Of a stretch of 64,000 bases of DNA, positions 36,232-45,724 are shown in pieces. Source of the DNA: Flagellimonas sp. S3867 (lineage in GTDB: Bacteria; Bacteroidota; Bacteroidia; Flavobacteriales; Flavobacteriaceae). Position 1 is the stretch's first letter, and each line of letters opens with the position of its first letter. Location: positions 124,001 to 188,000 of the forward strand of contig NZ_JACVMN010000002.1 in NCBI RefSeq assembly GCF_014698935.1, given 5' to 3'. Made by a program: the position numbers and the translations under genes. Under the pieces are notes generated by a model, which was not told the DNA's origin, ran no database searches, and saw only the letters and a list, made by a program, of their open reading frames with translations.

Positions 36232-37602
36232 CTACAAACTCGGCACCTTTACACTGCCTCCTACCCAACAGCTGAAAGTAACACGCTTTCCGGCCATGCC
36301 AGAGCTGAAGATCATTTCTTTTGAAGGAGCTCTCTCTGTATAACTTGCTGCAGATCTACTAGCACGTCCACTTAACGATGGATCTACACGACCTGCTTTT
36401 CTGGCCATTTCAGCTGCCTTCCAATAGATAGCTCTTTTCTCGAAAGGAGTTTTTCCACATGCATTGGCACTTCCTGCGTATAGGTTAGCAATCAACAAAT
36501 AGGCTTTCCCATTTGCTGGGTTTGCATCAATAGCTTTAAGCGCGTAGCTTCTAGCTTTTGATTTACTACTTCTTCTAACCGTAGTAGCAATCTTATATAG
36601 GATATTGGATTTTCTGTACGAGTCAGTCTCCAACTCGACTGCCTTGTTAAAATCAGCAATAGCTCCCTTGCTATCTCCTGATTTTTGTTTCAATACGCCA
36701 CCATACATATAGGCATCTGCAGAAGGGTCTAATGCCAATTGCGCTTCGAACAGTTTTCTAAACATTGGATCATCTGTACATTCTTTGGAGAACATTCTTC
36801 CCACAGCACGCTTCACCCAGTTCACGTCGTTCTTTTTGGCTTCGTAGCTTTTTTCGTAAAGGGGAATAAGGTTCTCGCATTCCGCAAGTGCGCCTAATTT
36901 AGAATCGATACTGCCAGCAATCTTACCGTAAGATTTTGAGTTTACCGTAGCGGCCTTAAGTTGCCTTTTTTCTTTTGTAGTTATGTTTCCAATTGAATCC
37001 TTTGGAAGTAATTTAGTAACTACGCTGGTCAATTTTTTGTTTTCTTCTTCTACTTTTTCGGTTACATCATCATAGGTATCAAAAACCTCTTGCAAATCTT
37101 TTTTACCTCCTTCGTGCAAATCTACCAAACTTGAGAAATATAGGTAGAGTGCCTTTGGGTTTTTGAAGTTTTTCCTATCCTCCTTAAAGGCTTTGTTCAA
37201 CATTTCGTAAACCTTGTCATCTGAAGTCATTTTGTTGTCATACTGCAACAAAACTTTATCGATTACAACGTCTGCCACTTTAAATTTGGTCGGGAAATAT
37301 TTCATGCTGTTGTCATACATTGACAAAAGCTCTTGAATGTATCCATCCTTATCGGCACCGGAAGAGTTTTTGATCTTGTGTTTTAGAATACGCTCACCAT
37401 AGGTGAAATTTGCCTTATTGATATCTGGGCAACTTTCGTAGACCATTTTCCATGGTTCATAAGCAGCATCGTAATTTTTAACTTTTGCGTGTTCTGCATA
37501 AATGGAAAGATTGGTCATGCACTCAGGATTTTGAGCTTGGGCCATACTTAATCCCATCGACATAAGAATCGCTATCATCGTTAAGTAGTGTTTCGTCTTC
37601 AT
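36232..37602 (-). CDS. secreted tetratricopeptide-repeat protein
   Basis: 456 residues from the ATG at 37602, which begins a signal peptide ending AQAQ (about 24). Helical throughout, with recognisable TPR units around residues 290-390 (MYGGVLKQKSGDSKGAIADFNKAVELE and LKAIDANPANGKAYLLIANLYAGS). The last ~40 residues (ending SCWVGGSVKVPSL) look like a separate tail. It probably works as a periplasmic scaffold. Its place between an outer-membrane protein gene and lptC suggests envelope biogenesis. Confidence 0.83.
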   Translation of the reverse strand: MKTKHYLTMIAILMSMGLSMAQAQNPECMTNLSIYAEHAKVKNYDAAYEPWKMVYESCPDINKANFTYGERILKHKIKNSSGADKDGYIQELLSMYDNSMKYFPTKFKVADVVIDKVLLQYDNKMTSDDKVYEMLNKAFKEDRKNFKNPKALYLYFSSLVDLHEGGKKDLQEVFDTYDDVTEKVEEENKKLTSVVTKLLPKDSIGNITTKEKRQLKAATVNSKSYGKIAGSIDSKLGALAECENLIPLYEKSYEAKKNDVNWVKRAVGRMFSKECTDDPMFRKLFEAQLALDPSADAYMYGGVLKQKSGDSKGAIADFNKAVELETDSYRKSNILYKIATTVRRSSKSKARSYALKAIDANPANGKAYLLIANLYAGSANACGKTPFEKRAIYWKAAEMARKAGRVDPSLSGRASRSAASYTERAPSKEMIFSSGMAGKRVTFSCWVGGSVKVPSL

Positions 37603-37708
37603 CTTACTAATTTTAAAGCGGTTAATGTACAAATTTTCATGAAAAAATCATCTTAATGCAACATATATTGGTGGTTATTTATGGATAATTCAAAAAAAAG
37701 ACTTGTTC

Positions 37709-38974
37709 TTAATTTATTTTCCTTTTGATGAACCATCTATCATTCAAAGATAAACCGATGTTGACCTTAAAGTAATTTTCCTCTATCAGGTTGGCATCTG
37801 TTGTTCCACGTTTACCTAGTTCGAAACCTACGTTGACATTGGAAAAGTTGTTGCTCAACGGTAACCCAAATCCAAAAGTTATGCCAAAATCATTTATCTC
37901 CTTGTTATTTACCTCTAATCCGCTTACATCATAGCGGACTCCAGCCCTGTAGGTTATTCTTTTAAAGTAGCTAGATAGTGAGCGATAGTCGGGTATATAA
38001 TACCCTCCGAAAGCAAAGGTGCTCGCGTCATTGTAGGTTACATTGCTCAATCCTAAAAAGTCGTTCTTGAATTCACTGAATTTTTGAAAACTATATTCTC
38101 CGCCCAAAAACCATTTTTTGTTTTCCCCAAAACCAAGGCCTACAGTTGTTCTGGTTGGGATTTTCAACTCGGTATTTCTTAAATTACTTGCATCAAGGTT
38201 TACATCGATTACCTCTACATCATCTCCGGTCACCAATGAAAATGAGCCCAACCGTGCTGAATTCTGGGAAGTAAGGTTAATCTGAGTGTCTATCAACAGC
38301 GAAGTATATAAAGTGTATTTATCCTTTATAGTTGGGGTATAATTAAGGGCATAAGTAAAATCGTAACCGTTTATTCGCGATTCCCTATCATCCAAAGTGC
38401 CTAACTGTACGCCTTCAACACTTTGCAATCTTCGGTAATCGAGGGTTCCGAAGTTAAAATTAGCGGTAGCACCTAAGCTCAGGTTCTTTATCGGTTCAAA
38501 TCCAAATGAAAGAAAAGCTCTGTTCAATCCTCCTTCTCCTGTAAAAACATTGGTCACCGTTTGCTGGTCTGTATTTGTAGTCTCATCGGTAAGGTTATAC
38601 CCCACGGATGAAAAAGGCTTGAGACCAAAACCTATTCCGGCATTTTTAGCGACTGGAAATCCAATGGCCAAATAATCCAAATTGGTGATGGAAGCGCTTT
38701 GCGTTTCTGTAAAATCCTCCAGCTTAAATTCTGTTCTGGATATACCTCCCGTATAAACCGTCAGTTTTAATTTGGAATATGCTGCAGGATTGGTAAGGTT
38801 CAAGTGGATACTATCGCCATACATGCTTATACCTCCCATCATTTGGTTTTCTACTGCACCACCGTTTTTAAGGTCTCCTATTCCAAAATACGAATAGGGT
38901 GATATGGTACCGTTTTGCGCAAAAATGCCGTGTGCGGCTACGCAAAAAAAAGCAATCAAAAATTTCTTTACCAT
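37709..38974 (-). CDS. outer-membrane protein, FadL-like beta-barrel
   Basis: 421 residues with a signal peptide (1-19, GIFAQ). The segment NGTISPYSYFGIGDL and the alternating barrel strands ending SLNDRWFIKRKIN are typical of a conserved Bacteroidota outer-membrane protein resembling FadL/OmpP1. The substrate is unknown. The start codon directly follows the stop of coaX with no gap. Confidence 0.78.
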   Translation of the reverse strand: MVKKFLIAFFCVAAHGIFAQNGTISPYSYFGIGDLKNGGAVENQMMGGISMYGDSIHLNLTNPAAYSKLKLTVYTGGISRTEFKLEDFTETQSASITNLDYLAIGFPVAKNAGIGFGLKPFSSVGYNLTDETTNTDQQTVTNVFTGEGGLNRAFLSFGFEPIKNLSLGATANFNFGTLDYRRLQSVEGVQLGTLDDRESRINGYDFTYALNYTPTIKDKYTLYTSLLIDTQINLTSQNSARLGSFSLVTGDDVEVIDVNLDASNLRNTELKIPTRTTVGLGFGENKKWFLGGEYSFQKFSEFKNDFLGLSNVTYNDASTFAFGGYYIPDYRSLSSYFKRITYRAGVRYDVSGLEVNNKEINDFGITFGFGLPLSNNFSNVNVGFELGKRGTTDANLIEENYFKVNIGLSLNDRWFIKRKIN

Positions 38975-39703
38975 CTAGCGTTTGTTGTATTCCAGCAAGT
39001 AATTAAGCCCCTCCAAGAGAAATTTAGAATTCGCAAATATGGTATTTTTTAGTCGTTTAGCAAAAAAATGGGAGTCTCCGCCTGTTAAAATAACTGTTAA
39101 ATCTTTGAAGCGGGTTCTATACTGACTTATTACGCCATCCAATTCTTGTGAAACTCCGTTAACAACACCACTGTGCATGCTGGTTTGGGTAGAATTTCCA
39201 ATGAAATCCAAAATCTCTTCGGGCTGCAGTAATGGAAGCTTTGCAGTTTGGTTGTGCATAGCCTTATAACGCATCTGAATGCCCGGTGAAATAGCACCGC
39301 CAACATATTCTCCTGAATCATTGATCATATCGTAAGTAATACAAGTGCCGGCGTCTATCACCAAGGTGTTCCGTCTTGGGTATTTATAAAATGCCGCGGT
39401 GGCCAAAGCCACACGATCCATACCTAAGGTATGGGGCGTGGCATAACTGTTTTTGAACGGTATTCTTGATGCATTGGATAGGACATGCACTTTACAGAAT
39501 AATGAAACAATATCCCTCTCCTTGCGCTCAAGAGGTCCTACAGAGGAAATCAATGCATGGTCAATTTTAGGGTATTTTTCAAACAGTTCTTTTACCTTAG
39601 ATAAAAACAGGTTAGACTCAGAGCCTTGATCGAACAAGATTGTACCATTTTCAAAAATGGCATACTTTATCAAGGTGTTTCCAATGTCTATTACCAAGTT
39701 CAT
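38975..39703 (-). CDS. coaX: type III pantothenate kinase
   Basis: 242 residues starting MNLVIDIGNTLIKYA. Motifs D-I-G-N-T (phosphate-1), GMDRVALA near 103 and DAGTCITYD near 125 define CoaX. It phosphorylates pantothenate, the first step of CoA synthesis, and usually needs a monovalent cation. The frame is open upstream to 39931, but that part reads through the antisense of tRNA-Phe, so the start at 39703 is right. It heads the minus-strand envelope operon. Confidence 0.95.
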   Translation of the reverse strand: MNLVIDIGNTLIKYAIFENGTILFDQGSESNLFLSKVKELFEKYPKIDHALISSVGPLERKERDIVSLFCKVHVLSNASRIPFKNSYATPHTLGMDRVALATAAFYKYPRRNTLVIDAGTCITYDMINDSGEYVGGAISPGIQMRYKAMHNQTAKLPLLQPEEILDFIGNSTQTSMHSGVVNGVSQELDGVISQYRTRFKDLTVILTGGDSHFFAKRLKNTIFANSKFLLEGLNYLLEYNKR

Positions 39704-39755
39704 AATACAAAGATGGAGAATTGAAAAAAAACCCTTGCCTTTTTTCAAGTTTTTG

Positions 39756-39786
39756 TTTGTATATCCTAATTTTGAAATTATATTTG
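39756..39786 (+). promoter_or_regulatory. promoter of tRNA-Phe
   Basis: TTTG (39756-39759), a 19-bp spacer and TATATTTG (39779-39786) match the Bacteroidota sigma-A promoter form exactly, ending 18 bp before the tRNA. Confidence 0.75.
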
Positions 39787-39804
39787 CACCCGCTTTATGA
39801 GCAT

Positions 39805-39877
<73 letters not shown>

Positions 39878-39878
39878 C

Positions 39879-39924
39879 AAGAAAAAATCGCAATTATCTT
39901 GTATTAAGATGTTGCGATTTTCTT
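39879..39924. terminator. bidirectional terminator for tRNA-Phe and the 39947-47482 operon
   Basis: Arms 39879-39893 and 39912-39924 pair over about 13 bp (ATCGCAA with TTGCGAT plus A/T flanks) around an 18-base loop. T-runs are present on both strands, so it can serve the tRNA (plus) and the last gene of the catabolic operon (minus). Confidence 0.75.
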
Positions 39925-39946
39925 GTTTCATGGGTTATGGAAGTTC

Positions 39947-40525
39947 TTATTCCACCTCAACGATCATTTCAATTTCTACTGCGATATTGGTCGGAAGTGA
40001 TCCCATTCCAACAGCGGCACGGGCATGTTTGCCCTTTTCTCCAAAAACCTGCACCATTAAATCTGAATATCCGTTGACAACCTTGGGATGGTCTGTAAAA
40101 TCGGAAGCGGCGTTTACCATTCCCAATACTTTTACAATCCGTTTCACCTTACTTAAATCGCCAAGCTCAGCTTTAAGAACGGACAATTGGTTAATACCGG
40201 TAACTCTGGCCGCATAGTATCCTTCCTCAATGGACAAGTCCTCTCCCACCTTTCCGGTAATATACTCACCATTGGATTGTAAAGGTCCTTTCCCTGCCAA
40301 AAAAATCAGATTTCCAGTGCGGACCGCATTGACGTAATTAGCCACCGGTGCGGAGGGTGTGCTTAATTCAATCCCCAATTCCTCCAGTTTGGCTTCCGGG
40401 TCGTAATCAGGAGCTTTTGTTTCAGCAACTTCATCGGTTGTAGTTATTTCTTCCTTTTTTTCGTTGGATATTACGCAGGAAACCAACAACAATAAAAGTA
40501 GTATTCCTGAAAAATAATTCTTCAT
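39947..40525 (-). CDS. RidA/YjgF family lipoprotein
   Basis: 192 residues from the ATG at 40525. Lipoprotein signal LLLLLLVSC (Cys about 17), an acidic linker (about 20-45), then a RidA domain (about 50-192). The Arg and Glu equivalent to R105 and E120 of E. coli RidA are present (ARAAVG and VEIEMIVE), so imine/enamine deaminase activity is possible. RidA proteins are normally cytosolic; a lipid-anchored one is unusual. It is the last gene of the seven-gene minus-strand operon, 29 bp after the PLP enzyme gene. Confidence 0.88.
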   Translation of the reverse strand: MKNYFSGILLLLLLVSCVISNEKKEEITTTDEVAETKAPDYDPEAKLEELGIELSTPSAPVANYVNAVRTGNLIFLAGKGPLQSNGEYITGKVGEDLSIEEGYYAARVTGINQLSVLKAELGDLSKVKRIVKVLGMVNAASDFTDHPKVVNGYSDLMVQVFGEKGKHARAAVGMGSLPTNIAVEIEMIVEVE

Positions 40526-40554
40526 GGTCAAAAGTTTATTGGATTTTCATAAAA

Positions 40555-41787
40555 TTAAACGTTTTCCAGCACTTCCTTCACTCTTTGTGCAACGATTCGT
40601 TCTTGACCAGGAACCATCATCCACGTGGTTATGCCAATGGTGTCTTTGTTTCCAACGGTGGCAATGGAAGGATGTCCATCTTTCAGTTTCTTTCGAGCTT
40701 CTTCAGCGGTAATCTTAACCACATTTTCATCCCATGTAATCTTTAAGGATGGCACGTGGTTGGCATGGGGTGGAACATGAATCTCAGTTTCCACTCCTTT
40801 TACCGATGATGCACTATCGCTAATCAATTTAATCTGACTTTCCCACAGTTTCCATTCCGCGTCATGGTCTTTTTGTAAATAGGTTTCAATAGCTGCCAAC
40901 ATTCCGAGTACTTCTTCTTTGTTTACTTTCATCCCTCTAGCAATGGTAGTTCCTCTAGGTGGGGTATGTAATCTAGCAGCTTCGATATGCTTACGCTTTC
41001 CCAATAAAAGTCCAGCACTTTGTGGCCCTCTGATTCCTTTTCCCCCTGAAAAAGCAACTAAATCAAATCCCATTTTTGTGAATTTGAATAGGTTTTCTAC
41101 CGGAGGCACATCGGCAGCACAATCAATAAAGGTTGGTATTCCGTGTTTTTTGCCCAAAGCAACAAACTCTTCTCTTTTAATTTCCCCTTCCTCTGTGTTC
41201 GCATTTAAAAACCATAGCATTGCTGTGTTCTTGTTGATGGCTTTTTCCAGTTCTTTTGTGGTTTTCACGCGAACCAACTTTCCACCTACATTGGTCAAAG
41301 CTTGAGAATACCCAATGTTATGTGCATCTTGAAGGATAACCTCATTTTTAAGTCCAGTTGTATCTGGTAATTGTGATACTTTGCTGGTATCCATTCCACA
41401 TAATACTCCTGCCATTCCAATCGACATAGCTCCAAAAGCTCCTGAGGTCACCGTAGCATACTCGCACTCCAACAATTCTGCTATTCGCTCGCCTACTTTA
41501 TCTTGAAGTTCATCCAAATCTACATACTCCGTAGCTCCAAAAGTGATAGCTGAAAGTACATTATCTGACATAAGCGAGCCTGTCATAGAAGTATATGTGC
41601 CCGCTGCATTAATGAAAGTTCTTATTCCCAATTCTTTAAAAAAGTTCCGAGAAGCTGGGGTTTCAACTGCGGCATGCATCATTTGTGGGGTAAGCAAGCC
41701 TGTCCCGACCAATCCTCCCACAACAGGAAGGCTTGAAAGGGTCTTTATTAGTTTTCTTCTAGTAAGTTTATCTTGTGATTTTTTCAT
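40555..41787 (-). CDS. Tat-exported PLP enzyme, SelA/DgaE-like
   Basis: 410 residues from the ATG at 41787. The N-terminus has a twin-arginine signal (LTRRKLIKTL then a mild hydrophobic stretch to about residue 39). The fold-type I domain belongs to the SelA/DgaE-like group: PLP Lys250 in SGGKGIRGPQ, Asp222 in FIDCAAD, and the INAAGTYT opening block. DgaE is an ammonia lyase acting on D-glucosaminate-6-phosphate; substrate here is unknown and unlikely to be phosphorylated if outside the cytosol. Tat export fits a protein folded around its cofactor first. It lies 11 bp after a Tat-exported RidA gene. Confidence 0.85.
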   Translation of the reverse strand: MKKSQDKLTRRKLIKTLSSLPVVGGLVGTGLLTPQMMHAAVETPASRNFFKELGIRTFINAAGTYTSMTGSLMSDNVLSAITFGATEYVDLDELQDKVGERIAELLECEYATVTSGAFGAMSIGMAGVLCGMDTSKVSQLPDTTGLKNEVILQDAHNIGYSQALTNVGGKLVRVKTTKELEKAINKNTAMLWFLNANTEEGEIKREEFVALGKKHGIPTFIDCAADVPPVENLFKFTKMGFDLVAFSGGKGIRGPQSAGLLLGKRKHIEAARLHTPPRGTTIARGMKVNKEEVLGMLAAIETYLQKDHDAEWKLWESQIKLISDSASSVKGVETEIHVPPHANHVPSLKITWDENVVKITAEEARKKLKDGHPSIATVGNKDTIGITTWMMVPGQERIVAQRVKEVLENV

Positions 41788-41798
41788 TTCTCTAATTT

Positions 41799-42266
41799 TT
41801 AGTCTACTGCAGCAATACAATCAATCTCTACCAAAGAGTCACCTGGCACTCCACCATAAACGGCAACCGTGGTTCGTACAGGTGGGTTCTCACCAAAACG
41901 ACCTCTGTAAACAGAATTCATTCCATGATAATCTTCTAAATCATGTAGATACACATTTACTTTGAGCACCTTATCCATGGATGAACCGTGTTTTACCAGT
42001 TCTTTTTCAATCTCCTTTAGCACATGATCGGTATGGGATTTTATATCTCCTTCAAAATGTGCTCCTTTTCCAGCTACATAAAGGGTGTTCCCATGTTTTA
42101 CCGCTCCAGAGAACAATGGAATCTTTTTATCCTGTACAATATCTCCCACTACTTCTTTTTTGGGTTTTGATTCTTTTCCCATCGCCTTTATTGTGCCTAC
42201 ACCCAATAAGGCCGCTACGCCCATTCCTAATTTTTTAAATGCGGATCTTCTATCTGTTCTTTCCAT
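41799..42266 (-). CDS. Tat-exported RidA family protein
   Basis: 155 residues. The N-terminus TDRRSAFKKLGMGVAALLGVG is a twin-arginine signal. The RidA domain (about 45-155) keeps the key Arg in PPVRTTV and the Glu in VEIDCIAA. RidA hydrolyses reactive enamine/imine products of PLP enzymes to keto acids and ammonia, so it would partner the PLP enzyme encoded 11 bp downstream with the same export route. A second RidA, as lipoprotein, ends the operon. Confidence 0.88.
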   Translation of the reverse strand: MERTDRRSAFKKLGMGVAALLGVGTIKAMGKESKPKKEVVGDIVQDKKIPLFSGAVKHGNTLYVAGKGAHFEGDIKSHTDHVLKEIEKELVKHGSSMDKVLKVNVYLHDLEDYHGMNSVYRGRFGENPPVRTTVAVYGGVPGDSLVEIDCIAAVD

Positions 42267-42316
42267 TTTATAATGCTTTAGTTAATGATTTGTTTTTAAT
42301 CTTTTGAGTTTGGTTG

Positions 42317-43246
42317 TTACCACATGCGTTTTTTTAATAGTTCCCGAACTTGTTCCTTCGGAACAGGAAGTTCGTCGATGTGGCTTCTTAACCATTGTGA
42401 GAAATCTTTTTCTATTTCCTCGGTCCATTTATTATCAATTTGCCCGGGCGTATATTTCCCTTCTTTTAATCTTGAGATTCCGAACAGGTCGCGAAGACGA
42501 ACCACTTCGGAAGTGACCACTACTTTTTCAGCTAAATGGGCAGGGATAAACATAACTCCCTCCTTTTTGGCCAAAACTATATCGCCAGGAAGTACGGTAG
42601 CTGCTCCCATACGTATGGGAGTATTGATACTGAGCAGCATTACTTCGGTAAGAAAAGATGGGTCCCATCCTCTCACAAAAGCATTGAAGCCTTCAATTTC
42701 TGAGAGTCCTTCCATATCCCTACTGGAAGCATTGAAAACAACCCCATTTTTTGATTTGGCATAGATAGAATTACCTAAATTGTCCCCAATCAAAGTTCCA
42801 TCCACAATTTTTCCAAAAGCATCTGCTACATAAACATCGCCTTCAACCAACATATCAATGGGCCATGAATTGGTGTTGCCAATTCGACCATCTGCTTTCC
42901 CTTTTTTCTTAATCTGGTCCGATACATCGGGCCTATTGGGCATATATTGAACGGTCAAGGCACGGCCTACAACCGGTACATCATCGTGCAAAGGCTGCCA
43001 ACCACTTTCAAACTGATTGTGGTAGCCTTCGTTGCGTAACACGCCCCATGCTTCTTCTATGGTGACATTTTTCATCCGTTTCAGAACGTCATCAGCCACT
43101 TTGGGCCTTCCGTCCTCAAATCTTTCCCCGGTCCATTGGGGGGTAAGGAACACCATTTGTTCCCTGGTCAATGTCTGCGCGTTTACATTTCCAAAGGCAA
43201 AAAATAAAAGGCCCATGGAAAGGCTTAATCTATAGATTAATTTCAT
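42317..43246 (-). CDS. secreted RraA-like (HMG/CHA aldolase superfamily) protein
   Basis: 309 residues from the ATG at 43246, which starts a Sec signal ending VNAQ (about 24). The RraA-like core (about 70-250) contains GRALTVQYMP, a G-D-x-L-G-like segment in TLIGDNLGNSIYAKSKNGVV and the SRDMEG block near 185 with R-D, the substrate/metal positions of HMG aldolases. It could split a keto acid to pyruvate. Starts at 43270 and 43282 (ATGA overlap with the symporter stop) are also possible. The C-terminal ~60 residues are an extension beyond usual RraA. Confidence 0.82.
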   Translation of the reverse strand: MKLIYRLSLSMGLLFFAFGNVNAQTLTREQMVFLTPQWTGERFEDGRPKVADDVLKRMKNVTIEEAWGVLRNEGYHNQFESGWQPLHDDVPVVGRALTVQYMPNRPDVSDQIKKKGKADGRIGNTNSWPIDMLVEGDVYVADAFGKIVDGTLIGDNLGNSIYAKSKNGVVFNASSRDMEGLSEIEGFNAFVRGWDPSFLTEVMLLSINTPIRMGAATVLPGDIVLAKKEGVMFIPAHLAEKVVVTSEVVRLRDLFGISRLKEGKYTPGQIDNKWTEEIEKDFSQWLRSHIDELPVPKEQVRELLKKRMW

Positions 43247-43278
43247 TTTCAAAAATTTGGTTGTGTTCATTTTGATTT

Positions 43279-44379
43279 TCATGTTTCTTCAGATTCATCA
43301 CTTTTCTTATCTGGGTCTTTGTCGCGCCACCAGGTCGCCAAAGAAGAACCAGAAATATTCATCCATGGACCAAAAACGGCCGGTGCCAATCCAATCGTGG
43401 CCACTTTTCCCATTTCCAAGGCAATGCCAGAGGCCAATCCACCATTTTGCATACCCACTTCAAGGGCAATTGTTCGGCAATCTTGTTCTTTCATTTTCAA
43501 TGCTCGACACGACCAGTACCCCAAGAAATAACCTGCGATATTATGTATGATGGCCGCTACAATCAAGAAAAGTCCAATAGTGAGCAAACTGTCCCTTCCC
43601 GCTGCGGTGATTATAGCAATGATCAATGCGATACCTGCCATGGATACAACGGGCATAGCTTTATCCAACCATTTTGCTTTTCCATGGAAAAAATAATTGA
43701 AAAGCAATCCTGCTATAATAGGTAGAATCACAATTTTGACAATACTTAACATCATTCCTAAAAAATCAATGGGAACAAACTGTCCGGCAAAGGTTTCCAT
43801 CAACAGCGGTGTCATAAGTGGGGCCAATACCGTGGAAACTGCCGTAAGGGTAACAGACAATGCAAGATTTGCTTTGGCCAAATAGGCCATTACATTGGAA
43901 GCTAATCCGCTCGGAGATGACCCAATTAACACCACTCCGGCGGCAATCTCGGCTGGAAAACCAAACATACTTGCAATTGCAAAGCCCAACACCGGCATAA
44001 TTGTAAACTGGCAAATCAATCCAACCAAAACACCCTTGGGCATTTTAACCACTCCAGCAAAATCCTTTATGCTCATTGCCGTTCCCATTCCGAACATGAT
44101 CAGCTGTAGGAGGGGAACTATTAATGATTTCAATTGAAAGTCACCTATGCTGGTAAAAAAAGATGGATAAAACATTGAAACACTGACCGCAGCAAACACT
44201 AAAACGGTAAATGAAAATCCTTTAAATTTCTTATGTCCCCTGATGGCCAAAGCCAGCAAAAGGAAAAAGAACACAATAAAAGGTCCTGTCTGTTCTCCAT
44301 TTCCCAAAATAAGCATAACAATAGTGGTCAATAAGCAGACCAGCGAAGCAATTAGAAGAATTTGGTATTGTTTTTTCAT
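43279..44379 (-). CDS. bile acid:sodium symporter (BASS) family transporter
   Basis: 366 residues with about ten membrane helices. LIGSSPSGLASNVMAYLAKANLALSVTLTA and EVGMQNGGLASGIAL are the two crossover motifs of the family. BASS members import bile acids, but bacterial ones also move pyruvate, ketopantoate and other organic acids with Na+. In this operon it is the only inner-membrane carrier, so it probably takes up the keto-acid product of the exported enzymes. It lies 25 bp after the amidohydrolase gene. Confidence 0.9.
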   Translation of the reverse strand: MKKQYQILLIASLVCLLTTIVMLILGNGEQTGPFIVFFFLLLALAIRGHKKFKGFSFTVLVFAAVSVSMFYPSFFTSIGDFQLKSLIVPLLQLIMFGMGTAMSIKDFAGVVKMPKGVLVGLICQFTIMPVLGFAIASMFGFPAEIAAGVVLIGSSPSGLASNVMAYLAKANLALSVTLTAVSTVLAPLMTPLLMETFAGQFVPIDFLGMMLSIVKIVILPIIAGLLFNYFFHGKAKWLDKAMPVVSMAGIALIIAIITAAGRDSLLTIGLFLIVAAIIHNIAGYFLGYWSCRALKMKEQDCRTIALEVGMQNGGLASGIALEMGKVATIGLAPAVFGPWMNISGSSLATWWRDKDPDKKSDESEET

Positions 44380-44404
44380 TTGGTCGGTGTTATATTTTAG
44401 GTGG

Positions 44405-45652
44405 TTATTCGTTCCATGGAGCGCTAGCCATTCCGTTCAGGTCCCATACTATTTTTCCTTCTCGGACGGTCAATTCACATTCCAACTTTTTGTCGCCCTG
44501 CATTTTCTTTCTTTGGGTATCGATGAACCCAAAGTTTCCTTTTCTTAGATTCAAAATTGCGACGTCTGCAACGGCACCTTCGGATAAATGACCCAAATCT
44601 TCTCTTTGAATAATTTTAGCGGGTTGCCAAGTGGATGCTGCAATTACCTCTTTCAAGGGCATATCCATATTAAGGAATTTGGACATTACGTTGATTTGGC
44701 TCTTCATTCCCCCGTTCATACTCCCAGTATGTAAATCTGTGCTTATGGAATTGGGTTTAAAACCTTGTTTCATTGCAGGTACAGCTTGTTCGAACAAAAA
44801 ACTCCCTCCTCCATGACCAACATCGAAAATTATCCCCCTTTTTTGGGCAGCAAAGACGTAATCCCTGACTTTCCCACTTTCATCCACAATAGGGGTTCTT
44901 CCGTTTACATGGGCATAAGTATGGGTAAAAATATCCCCCGGCCTCAACTTTTCCATAAACAGTGTTTCTATCGATAATTCGGGATCACTTCCTCCAAAGT
45001 CAATCATTACCGGAATATTGGCCAGTTTGCCTGCTTCAACAACTCGTTCGGTCGGAACCCAATCGAATCCATGATAATGGGCCAACTTTACACCAACAAC
45101 CACTCCTTGGTATTGTTTTGCAACCATGGCCGTTAATTTGGGATCCATGTCTGCAATATTTTGCTCGATGGCCCCTCCCTTCATTCCTGATCCTATAATA
45201 TTTAAAAAGGAAAGTACTCTTGTTTTGGAACGGTCAATGGTCTGTTTTTTAAATTGCTTGAAATTTCTCCAGCCTGCTCCACCAACATCTACAATTGTGG
45301 TTACCCCGCTACGGAATGAAAATCCATCAGGAGGTAATGCTGTATCACTATTGCTTAGGTATGCATCGGGTTCTGTGCCATGGAAGTTATGACTATGGAT
45401 ATCCAATAAACCTGGTACCACATAATACCCTTTGGCATTGATTACTTTTTTAGCGTTTCGTTCGGGGATTCTGGCATTTACTTTGGCAATTTTTCCGTCG
45501 AGAATTGCCACATCCATAACCTCGTCAATTCCATTTTTGGCATCTATTACATGCCCATCGTTAATGAGCATATCATACTCTTGGGCCTCAACTTGACCTG
45601 CGATAAACATGGTCAAAATGGCAAGGAGGATGTTTTTGGTGTGTTTTTTCAT
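44405..45652 (-). CDS. secreted amidohydrolase/deacetylase family metallohydrolase
   Basis: 415 residues from the ATG at 45652. Sec signal ends GQVEAQ (about 24). The amidohydrolase TIM barrel has H86-S-H88, the Lys in VVGVKLAHYHG (candidate carboxylated Lys), further His in TYAHVNG and FDVGHGGGS, and the Asp in STDLHTG. It resembles the amidohydrolases encoded next to DgaE-like PLP enzymes, thought to remove an N-acyl group. The signal peptide places it in the periplasm, unlike those relatives. It follows the dehydrogenase gene by 72 bp. Confidence 0.88.
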   Translation of the reverse strand: MKKHTKNILLAILTMFIAGQVEAQEYDMLINDGHVIDAKNGIDEVMDVAILDGKIAKVNARIPERNAKKVINAKGYYVVPGLLDIHSHNFHGTEPDAYLSNSDTALPPDGFSFRSGVTTIVDVGGAGWRNFKQFKKQTIDRSKTRVLSFLNIIGSGMKGGAIEQNIADMDPKLTAMVAKQYQGVVVGVKLAHYHGFDWVPTERVVEAGKLANIPVMIDFGGSDPELSIETLFMEKLRPGDIFTHTYAHVNGRTPIVDESGKVRDYVFAAQKRGIIFDVGHGGGSFLFEQAVPAMKQGFKPNSISTDLHTGSMNGGMKSQINVMSKFLNMDMPLKEVIAASTWQPAKIIQREDLGHLSEGAVADVAILNLRKGNFGFIDTQRKKMQGDKKLECELTVREGKIVWDLNGMASAPWNE

Positions 45653-45724
45653 TTTCAAGTGTTTTTAGCTAGCAATGGTATTGCCGCTTAGGTAATATTG
45701 TTGGTTGTCAATTTTTTATATTCG

